Of a stretch of 40,282 nucleotides of DNA, positions 8,054 to 14,990 are shown piece by piece. The translations under genes and the position numbers were made by a program. Origin of the DNA: Lachnospiraceae bacterium. Lineage in GTDB: Bacteria > Bacillota > Clostridia > Lachnospirales > Lachnospiraceae. The stretch is taken from the NCBI GenBank assembly GCA_949383255.1, contig CASJPF010000033.1, forward strand, positions 1-40,282, read 5' to 3'. Positions within the stretch are counted from its first letter, which is position 1. Each line of letters starts with the position of its first letter. Under the pieces are notes generated by a model. That model searched no databases. It was not told the origin of the DNA and saw nothing but the letters and a program-made list of their open reading frames with translations.

Positions 8054-9850
8054 GTGGCTGAATTTATGATCAAGTTTTTCCTATGCAATATTTTTATTAG
8101 TATTATTATCGGAATCTTTCTGCTTGCCAAGCATCTGTTAAGAAATTATTTGACCAGCCGCGCACAGTACAATTTATGGTTTTTTCTGCTCGGATTACTG
8201 ATCGTTCCCTTTATTCCGGTTCAGGAAGTCCATTTTCCACAGATTTTCACATGGTTTGAAAACCTTAAAAATGGCTCTGCATCCACCGTTGAAACCGTTA
8301 TGAAGCAAACAGCACTTCAGAATCAGCCTGATACTGCGAATTGGATGAATGATTTCAGTATATTTGTCAGCAGGAAAGCGCCTTCAACAATTGGCTTTAT
8401 TTTGTGTATTCTATGGTGTATCGGTATTTTCTTAATGCTTATAAAGCTCATTCAATCAATATACCATTTTCATGCCATTAAAAAATCCGCGCTGCCATTG
8501 CAGAATCCCACTGTAAACAGGCTATATCAGAACTGTTTGGCTGAAATGCAATTAAAAAAGCCTATTCCCATCTACAGCACAGCGTTTTTGCGTTCTCCTA
8601 TTATTGCCGGATTATTGAAACCATGCATATATTTGCCCATTCATCTAATCTCGGATTACAATGAAAATGATATGAAATTTATGCTGCTGCACGAACTCGG
8701 GCATTATAAATATAAAGATGCTTTGGCAAATTATTTTATGAATGTGGTGGGCGTGTTATATTGGTTTCATCCGCTTGTGTGGTATGCACTCAAAGAAATG
8801 AAAAATGACAGGGAAGTTGCCTGTGACACAACTGTGTTAAAACAGATTGGCAAAGAAGCTTATATCGATTATGGAAATACATTGATCAATTTTGCAGAAA
8901 AGATGTCCCACACATCATTTCCTTTTGCAGCCGGAATCAGCGGAAGCATGAAGGAGATGCAAAAACGTGTAAAAAATATTGCAAATTATTGTCCTGCTTC
9001 CTTTCAGAAAAAATTGCAGAGCACCTTTACATTTATCATTATAGCGGTTTTTCTGTCCGGCACTGTTCCGGTTCTGTCCATACAAGCTTTAGAAAAAGAT
9101 CGCTGTCATTTTGATGAGACAAATGTCTCATATTTAGACTTGCATAATATTTTTAAGGGATATAAGGGCAGTTTTGTATTGTATGATTCAACAGAAAATA
9201 CTTGGCGGATTTATGATAAAGACAATGCTGTTACACGCATATCGCCGGCATCCACCTTTAAAATATACAGCGCTTTATATGGTCTCGAATCTGGAACAAT
9301 CACACCAGAGCAATCCCTAATTCGATGGAATGGGCAAAACTATGTGTATAACTTGTGGAATGCGGACCAAACTCTAGAATCTGCTATGCAAAATTCTGTC
9401 ACATGGTATTTTCAGGCACTTGACCAGCGTGCCAGTCTGTCCGACATAGAGAAATATGTTCAAGAAATCGGCTATGGTAACCAAATTGTAGAGGGTGATA
9501 TTGCTTCATATTGGCTTAATTCCTCTCTAAAAATATCACCTGTCGAACAAGTCCAACTGCTTAAGAAATTATATAACAATGAATTTGAATTTGCGCCGGA
9601 AAACATCAAAGCTGTAAAAAACGCTATCTCTCTCTACACGACAGATGAGGGAACTCTTTCTGGGAAAACAGGTACAGAAGAAGTAAATGGACAAAATACT
9701 TCTGGCTGGTTTATTGGATATATAGAAAAGAATGGCCACACGTATTTTTTTTCCACAAATATCCAGAGCAATCAGCTTGCTTCGGGTCCTGCTGCTACAG
9801 AACTTACTTTTATGATTCTTTCTGATTTGGGATTATGGAACAACCCTTAG
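8054..9850 (+). CDS. blaR1: BlaR1-like beta-lactam sensor, M56 peptidase plus penicillin-binding sensor domain
   Basis: A 598-residue signal transducer with a GTG start after GGAGGG. TM helices lie near 10-25, 40-53, 112-132 and 323-343. Between the third and fourth is an M56 metalloprotease domain with HELGH at 213-217 and the further acidic ligand region REVACD (Glu254). The extracellular C-terminal domain is class D beta-lactamase-like. It has STFK at 400-403 (acylated Ser400), SVT at 448-450, YGN near 474 and KTG at 538-540. In this family, acylation by a beta-lactam activates the protease and leads to BlaI loss. The sensor domain resembles the beta-lactamase encoded next to it, which suggests common descent. 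Confidence 0.93.
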   Translation: MAEFMIKFFLCNIFISIIIGIFLLAKHLLRNYLTSRAQYNLWFFLLGLLIVPFIPVQEVHFPQIFTWFENLKNGSASTVETVMKQTALQNQPDTANWMNDFSIFVSRKAPSTIGFILCILWCIGIFLMLIKLIQSIYHFHAIKKSALPLQNPTVNRLYQNCLAEMQLKKPIPIYSTAFLRSPIIAGLLKPCIYLPIHLISDYNENDMKFMLLHELGHYKYKDALANYFMNVVGVLYWFHPLVWYALKEMKNDREVACDTTVLKQIGKEAYIDYGNTLINFAEKMSHTSFPFAAGISGSMKEMQKRVKNIANYCPASFQKKLQSTFTFIIIAVFLSGTVPVLSIQALEKDRCHFDETNVSYLDLHNIFKGYKGSFVLYDSTENTWRIYDKDNAVTRISPASTFKIYSALYGLESGTITPEQSLIRWNGQNYVYNLWNADQTLESAMQNSVTWYFQALDQRASLSDIEKYVQEIGYGNQIVEGDIASYWLNSSLKISPVEQVQLLKKLYNNEFEFAPENIKAVKNAISLYTTDEGTLSGKTGTEEVNGQNTSGWFIGYIEKNGHTYFFSTNIQSNQLASGPAATELTFMILSDLGLWNNP

Positions 9851-9880
9851 AAATGAGGAGCAAATAGCTCCTCATTTTTT
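9851..9880 (+). terminator. Terminator of blaI-blaR1
   Basis: Perfect 11-bp stem AAATGAGGAGC (9851-9861) and GCTCCTCATTT (9867-9877) followed by T residues, directly after the blaR1 stop codon. Confidence 0.88.
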
Positions 9881-9891
9881 ATGCACACGAG

Positions 9892-9939
9892 CACCCGGCA
9901 CACAAGTAAGGGAAGATGAATCTTCCCTATTCGATTTTA
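9892..9939. repeat. Dispersed post-stop hairpin, copy 1
   Basis: A hairpin around GGGAAGATGAATCTTCCC, flanked by CACCCG and CAAGTA on one side and TATTCGATT on the other. It lies 4 bp past the stop codon of the class D beta-lactamase gene. The same layout recurs at 30513-30558 after the FliS stop. There is no proper T-tract, so it is not a typical terminator. Confidence 0.6.
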
Positions 9940-9943
9940 GTTC

Positions 9944-10900
9944 TTAATAATAATCTGTTACAATTTGGATTGCTATTTCCTTTGCCGCCGCACTGGATAC
10001 ATTTTTATTGTCTGTTCTTCCAAGACGCACGCAAAAATAGAGATTTCCTTCAGGACTTTCTGCAAATCCTGTAAACCATGCATCAACAACAATGCCATCT
10101 GTTTTTCCCATTCCTGTCTTCCCATATATGGAAATCCCAGTTTCTTCCTGCTTTGATGCCAGCATAACCTGTTTTAATTCCTTTTGTGATTCTTCTGAAT
10201 AATCCGAATGATCATCAAAAATACGTTCCATTACCTCCACTTGTTCTTTTGGCGAAATCATTAAAGAGGACTCGATCCAAAAACCCGTTAGCGCTCGATT
10301 CTGATTGTTTGTATTGAGTCGCCCCTCCCAATCAGAAATGTCACAATTACCATATTGAAGTTTGTTCAGTTCTTTCTGCATCATATCTTTTCCAATATCG
10401 TCTACAATCTGTCTATAATACCAAACACAGGAAGTACGAAATGCTTCGCTAAAATCAATATCTTTATTCCAGTCCTCATTCCAAAATACTTCGCCACTCC
10501 ATGTTCGAGTGGAATCCGTCGGCTCAAGAATTTCGTTTTCCAGAGCGACAAGGGACGAAATAATCTTGAACGTGGAACATGGTGAGCTTCTGGTTAATGC
10601 AAGGTCACGATTATATAGTGTATACTGTCTAGCAGGAGCATCATATATGACTGCTGTTCCATTGAGACCATCAAAATATTCTGACCAGTCTATCTCAACA
10701 GTTTTTGGTTTTCGTTCCAATTTTCTTTCTGTTTCACTTTCTTTTACTGTCATATTTTCGGCAAATTCCTCTGTAGCTGCCACCATTTCCAGTTCTTTCA
10801 TTTTTACTTCTGTACTATAATGATTCGAGCAACCTATCAAAATGAATCCACATGCAAATAGCCAATATACTCGTTTAAAATAATGATTTCTCTTTTTCAT
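9944..10900 (-). CDS. Class D (OXA-type) beta-lactamase, lipoprotein
   Basis: A 318-residue protein with a lipoprotein signal peptide (lipobox LIGC, Cys24), so it is probably anchored to the outer face of the membrane. The class D motifs are all present: STFK at 109-112 with nucleophile Ser109 and the Lys112 that is normally carboxylated, SCV at 157-159, YGN at 183-185, a FWIESSL segment near 207-213, and KTG at 261-263. It should hydrolyse beta-lactams; the spectrum cannot be read from the sequence. It starts 37 bp after the PBP gene with no promoter or operator in between. It is therefore probably cotranscribed with the PBP under BlaI control. Confidence 0.9.
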   Translation of the reverse strand: MKKRNHYFKRVYWLFACGFILIGCSNHYSTEVKMKELEMVAATEEFAENMTVKESETERKLERKPKTVEIDWSEYFDGLNGTAVIYDAPARQYTLYNRDLALTRSSPCSTFKIISSLVALENEILEPTDSTRTWSGEVFWNEDWNKDIDFSEAFRTSCVWYYRQIVDDIGKDMMQKELNKLQYGNCDISDWEGRLNTNNQNRALTGFWIESSLMISPKEQVEVMERIFDDHSDYSEESQKELKQVMLASKQEETGISIYGKTGMGKTDGIVVDAWFTGFAESPEGNLYFCVRLGRTDNKNVSSAAAKEIAIQIVTDYY

Positions 10901-10937
10901 AATTACCTCTTTACTCTAATATTTTTATGATATACTT

Positions 10938-13820
10938 CTAATCTGTACTGGTATTTAATGCCTGTGCTGCTTCTCCTGTCACAATTTTCCCACGGCTTTC
11001 CAAACCAAAATAATAATTAAAAATACTTCTTCCCACCGCAGTAGCATTAGAGGAACCATACCCGTTTGCAATTCGCACCGCTATCGTTATCTCCGGTGTT
11101 TCCGCAGGTGCATAGCCGATAAACAGCGCGTGATCGGGTCTGCTTTTTGATTCCTGTGCGGTTCCAGTCTTTCCGGCAACACTAATTGGCATATTCCGCA
11201 AAACAGAATTATTTTGCGCAAACTGCACCATTCCAGAACCAACTGTATCCCATATAGAATCTGTCAGTACCACTTTACTCTCCAATATAGATTTACTTTC
11301 TATCATTTTTCCATTCTCATCTGATACTCCTTTTATTAGTGAAAGCTGGAAAACATTTCCCTTGGAGGCGATTGTATTCACATAACGAGCCAACTGCACT
11401 GTTGCATAATTGTGTGTCCCCTGCCCAATTGCTGAGGGAATACCAAACGAATCCGTTACATGAGGCTGTGATTCCGCAATCTCAATTCCTGATTTTTGAT
11501 CCAAACCGAAAAGTTTTGCGTATTCTTGCAGACTTGCCAGCGCAATGCGGTCTGTATACTCCATGCCATTTGCTGTTCCCAACCGATAGGCGATTTCACA
11601 CAGATAATCATTACATGAGTTCTGAAGTGCTGTCGGTGCGTTAACGACATTACCATGTCCAGTATGCTTCCAGCATTTCAGATATGGTACCACTTTATCA
11701 AACACTCCATCACAAAGAATAGCACTCTCTGAGGAAATAACGCCTTCTTGTAATCCAGCGATAATTGTAACCGGCTTTAATGTGGAGCCAGGCGCAGTCA
11801 ACTGCTGCGTCGCCCTGTTATACAATGGCAGCGACTTATCATTTAGGAGCTTATTGTAATATGCAGAATCCATCTGATTTGCCAGACGATTGTTGTCGTA
11901 TCCCGGATAGGATACAAGTGCTAATACCTTTCCTGTTTCTTGCTGTACAACGATTGCTGAAGCGGAACAGGGATCTAAAGCTAGCTGCGCAGGAGTTATA
12001 TCGAGTTGTTCTATCTTTCTTTTTATAAAGGAAAAAGCATCTATGGCACCAGATACAAATTTTTCATAATCGCTGTCTTCGTCAGACAATATCTGCTGGT
12101 CATATAAAAGTTGGCATATATCGCTTCCTTTAATGCGTTCTTCGTAGAGCAACCATTTGAATAAGCGCTTTTTTAATTCTCTGTCATCGGCAATGTTTTT
12201 CTCTATTTCTGCTACCAGCAAACCATACATTTCATCTGTTGTAAAATACCCACGCTTAGAATCAAGTATCATGTCATTAATCCACCCTTTTCCAATCGCG
12301 TGCGTCAGAAATTCTTTCACGGTAACTCCATGCTTTGCCAACCACTTTTTATAGATATCATCTTCGCTATCAATAGAAGTTTCATCAAATAATTCTGTCT
12401 GATTCACAATATAAGAAATGTATTCCTGCATTTCTTCAGGTAAGCGGCTGTAATCCGTATTTCCGTCCAATAATTCTTTTCTTAGAGATTCCAGCACCTC
12501 CTTATTTTTTTCTTCTAATATCTCCGCAATATGTCGCTCCAGCTTTGTTGCATCAGCATGGTACAGACTGTCCAATTGAATGATAGAATTATCAATTAGT
12601 GCTATATAAACATCATAAATTGGAATACGAATATATGATGTATCTGAAATACGGCTCTTGTCGATTCTTTTTGTGTTGACCAAATTACTTGCTATAATGC
12701 CCGCTAAATTTTGCTCTAAAATCTGGTATATTGTGATCTGCAGATTCTTGTCAATGGAGAGATATACATCTTTTCCGCTTACTGTTTCCTTTATTATATG
12801 CGCCTCTCCAACGGCTTTTCCCACATTGTTTACTATGATTTGTTTCTCTCCGTCAATTCCCTGCAATTCCTGTTCTAAAGATTGTTCAATGCCCGCCTTT
12901 CCAACAATAGAATTTGATGTATAGTCATGGTCTGAATCAGCGTATTTTTCCAATTCCTCCGACGAAATTTTTCCTGTATAACCAAGAAGATGAGAGAACG
13001 CTTCCCCTCCAGTATAGACCCGATTCCAATCCAATCCAACATCAATTCCTACCAGTAAATGGTTGTTTTCCAGTATATAGGCTACTGTTTCTTCAGAGAC
13101 ATTTCTTGCTATAACAATAGGAATATACCTTTTATATGCGTTTGTAGACAGCATATATCTAATCCCAACAATTGTTAAAATATCCTCTTTTGTATATTCT
13201 TTTGGCAATCCATATTGCTGCAATTCCTCCTCAGAATAGAAATTTTTTCCTGTCCCAAAAAGAGCAAATCTACTATTTCCTGACAAATATTGAATCATAT
13301 CATTTGCACTTATATTCAGTTGTTCCGGTGTCATACTATTTGGATCTGCTTTTCCAAACACATCTGCCTTAAACCGTGTCAAAGCTTTTCCTGTTACTGT
13401 GTATGCATAATCACCCGTTGCATTTATTTCTATTTTAAACTCATTATTAATCTGCTCCCTATTTTCTCTCAACTTTTTTGTGACATGATAGATTTTACTA
13501 TTGATAGCCAAATGACGTTCCCTGTCCGATGTATAAGTATCCTTGTCAACCATTGTAACAGTGTAAACCAATTTGTTATATGCTAAAACTTCTCCGTTAC
13601 AGTCATATATGACACCCCTTGTATTATAGTCTCTCATGGTTCTGGTTGTTTGAAGTTCAAAATCCTCCGCGTATTTTTGTCCATTTACAATTTGTAAATC
13701 AAATAAACGATGAACCAATATTGAAAAAAGAAATACAAAAAGTATTTGCAGTGTAAACCATCGGATATTTTGGTTGATTCTAGTGTGACTTTTAAAAAAC
13801 CGATTTTTTATTGACTTCAT
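10938..13820 (-). CDS. Class B penicillin-binding protein (PBP2/MrdA-like transpeptidase)
   Basis: About 960 residues from the ATG at 13818-13820, chosen because AAAGGAG lies 11 bp upstream; a frame extension to 13880 lacks such a site. It has one N-terminal TM helix, a dimerisation/pedestal domain, and a transpeptidase domain. Active-site motifs, numbered from the longer frame, are STLK 699-702, SCN 755-757 and KTGTAQ 904-909. It crosslinks peptidoglycan at the outer face of the membrane. About 240 mostly charged, helical residues (roughly 395-635) are inserted between the strand DVYLSIDKNLQ and the start of the catalytic core at SAIVVQQETGK. Its position in a BlaI-controlled unit suggests an inducible PBP, perhaps of low beta-lactam affinity; that is inference. 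Confidence 0.9.
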   Translation of the reverse strand: MKSIKNRFFKSHTRINQNIRWFTLQILFVFLFSILVHRLFDLQIVNGQKYAEDFELQTTRTMRDYNTRGVIYDCNGEVLAYNKLVYTVTMVDKDTYTSDRERHLAINSKIYHVTKKLRENREQINNEFKIEINATGDYAYTVTGKALTRFKADVFGKADPNSMTPEQLNISANDMIQYLSGNSRFALFGTGKNFYSEEELQQYGLPKEYTKEDILTIVGIRYMLSTNAYKRYIPIVIARNVSEETVAYILENNHLLVGIDVGLDWNRVYTGGEAFSHLLGYTGKISSEELEKYADSDHDYTSNSIVGKAGIEQSLEQELQGIDGEKQIIVNNVGKAVGEAHIIKETVSGKDVYLSIDKNLQITIYQILEQNLAGIIASNLVNTKRIDKSRISDTSYIRIPIYDVYIALIDNSIIQLDSLYHADATKLERHIAEILEEKNKEVLESLRKELLDGNTDYSRLPEEMQEYISYIVNQTELFDETSIDSEDDIYKKWLAKHGVTVKEFLTHAIGKGWINDMILDSKRGYFTTDEMYGLLVAEIEKNIADDRELKKRLFKWLLYEERIKGSDICQLLYDQQILSDEDSDYEKFVSGAIDAFSFIKRKIEQLDITPAQLALDPCSASAIVVQQETGKVLALVSYPGYDNNRLANQMDSAYYNKLLNDKSLPLYNRATQQLTAPGSTLKPVTIIAGLQEGVISSESAILCDGVFDKVVPYLKCWKHTGHGNVVNAPTALQNSCNDYLCEIAYRLGTANGMEYTDRIALASLQEYAKLFGLDQKSGIEIAESQPHVTDSFGIPSAIGQGTHNYATVQLARYVNTIASKGNVFQLSLIKGVSDENGKMIESKSILESKVVLTDSIWDTVGSGMVQFAQNNSVLRNMPISVAGKTGTAQESKSRPDHALFIGYAPAETPEITIAVRIANGYGSSNATAVGRSIFNYYFGLESRGKIVTGEAAQALNTSTD

Positions 13821-14039
13821 ATCTGTATAATCTCCTTTAGATTTTCTATAAATCTGAATTTGTAAGGTATTGGCATTCAATTAAGTTTTCATGTTTTGCC
13901 AAATCGCATCCGCTACCCTATATTTTTGATGAATTGATTTTTATTAACAGCACTTTACAAACTTTTCAATTTTACTCAATTGTTAAATCATTCCATTTTC
14001 AAGAACTTATAAACTACTATATCTAAACTGTTTGCAATT

Positions 14040-14061
14040 AAATCTTACTATTGTAGGATTT
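14040..14061. promoter_or_regulatory. BlaI-like operator O3 in the pbp leader
   Basis: A 22-bp dyad. On the minus strand it reads AAATC, then CTACAATAGTAAG, then ATTT; the symmetric half is AAATCyTAC. It shares the core TACAwTAGTAA with O1 and O2. It lies about 220 bp before the PBP start and about 90 bp downstream of the promoter at O2, where bound repressor could act as a roadblock. A weak promoter-like layout (TTGCGA, 17 bp, AAGATT) surrounds it. Confidence 0.65.
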
Positions 14062-14154
14062 AATCGCAAAAAAAATTTTGTCTTCACTTCACCTTGTCAA
14101 AGATGTTCTTGGAGTTCTTATGCCGTTGTATTTAAAAATGTTCTAGGTTTATAC

Positions 14155-14185
14155 AAATATTACATTAGTAAGATTTCAATGTCAA
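14155..14185 (-). promoter_or_regulatory. pbp-class D beta-lactamase promoter with BlaI operator O2 in the spacer
   Basis: On the minus strand, TTGACA (14180-14185), a 17-bp spacer and TAATAT (14157-14162) form a near-consensus promoter. The dyad AAATATTACATTAGTAAG plus ATTT (14155-14176, plus strand) fills the spacer and -10 region and has the same core as O1 in front of blaI. Repressor binding here would exclude RNA polymerase. The leader to the PBP start would be about 330 nt. Confidence 0.78.
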
Positions 14186-14219
14186 GTACTAAATAAATCT
14201 TTTTTAATTCTGTTGGTTT

Positions 14220-14318
14220 CAGTTTAGCCTTGCCGAACTGGAACGCCTCAAGCCATGCAAAATTGCTTCGCGATGGCTTGAGGCATCTCAACCACTACGC
14301 TTTCTTTAGGCTGAACTG
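14220..14318. repeat. 99-bp foldback element
   Basis: Outer arms CAGTTTAGCC (14220-14229) and GGCTGAACTG (14309-14318) pair with one mismatch. Inner arms GCCTCAAGCCAT (14245-14256) and ATGGCTTGAGGC (14273-14284) pair perfectly. No T-tract follows. It is more GC-rich than the surroundings, which fits an inserted repeat element; I saw no clear target duplication. Confidence 0.55.
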
Positions 14319-14618
14319 TAACTTCTGTTGTAACAATTCATTACTGTTCACTCACCTATTAAAGTAGTAAAAATCCTGCAGCAAAATGCACACCCTTCAG
14401 ATAGGGTATAAACACTGCAGATATGCAAATTAATTCTATTGGTAAAACTATCAAATTGACAACTAATTTTTCTCTTGTTAGAATGTAGCTGTTCCATTAC
14501 TGCTCACTCATTAAGCAGCGTAATGAAAGTCTTGCGCCAATCAATTTGTGTGCAAAATTTGTTATAATTCGTACTTAAAATACACAAATAGCAGCCAAAC
14601 GATAATGGATGTGTGAAT

Positions 14619-14733
14619 CAATGTCATGAAGCTGGAGTCAAAAGGTCAATTCATGAAATAGTTGTTGTAAAATTGTATTATAAATAAATTCATTTTTTAA
14701 TGATACCCTTTTGACCCTGATATCATGACATTG
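14619..14733. repeat. Long inverted repeat with GTCAAAAGGT arms
   Basis: The left arm from 14619 reads CAATGTCATGA, then CTGGAGTCAAAAGGT. The complement of the right arm (from 14733) reads CAATGTCATGATATCAGGGT, then CAAAAGGGT. The AT-rich centre is about 60 bp. This looks like a second type of non-autonomous palindromic element, unrelated to MITE copies A-C. Confidence 0.55.
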
Positions 14734-14793
14734 CGTGTGAATTGTAACACTGTTTCATCTTGGTATTTTAGAAACTGATATTATACGACATTA

Positions 14794-14952
14794 GGAACTG
14801 TTCAAAAAATAATTTATACATCTTGACTTGCCTATTTCTCCGATTGCACATATCAAAAAGCCTCGCCGTAGCCCGCTACGACTACGTTTTTTGATATGCA
14901 CCCTCGAAGAAATATTCTGTGTAAGCTATACATATTATTTCTGAATAGTTCC
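14794..14952. mobile_element. Foldback MITE, copy B (best preserved)
   Basis: A 159-bp palindromic element flanked by the direct repeat TTA (14791-14793 and 14953-14955). The termini are GGAACTGTTCAAAAAATAAT and, complemented, GGAACTATTCAGAAATAAT. The inner arms, around CATATCAAAAAGCC and TTTTTTGATATGCA, meet at GTAGCCCGCTAC, so nearly the whole element can fold into one hairpin. It ends 38 bp before the start of the secreted protein gene at 14991. Confidence 0.82.
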
Positions 14953-14990
14953 TTAGTATCGACAACCGTTCTTTTGATTGGAGGTTTTAT

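Larger units (their letters stand above)
13881..14990. other. 1.1-kb non-coding interval: pbp promoter, operators and foldback elements
   Basis: No credible gene was found on either strand. It contains BlaI-like dyads O3 and O2, the pbp promoter, a 99-bp palindromic element (14220-14318), a 16-bp direct repeat (14339-14354 and 14495-14510, one mismatch), a second long inverted repeat (14619-14733) and MITE copy B (14794-14952). Confidence 0.7.

Noticed and set aside
14220..14318. Terminator for the pbp or secreted gene
   Set aside because: The stem lies upstream of both divergent genes and has no T-tract, so termination is not its likely role.
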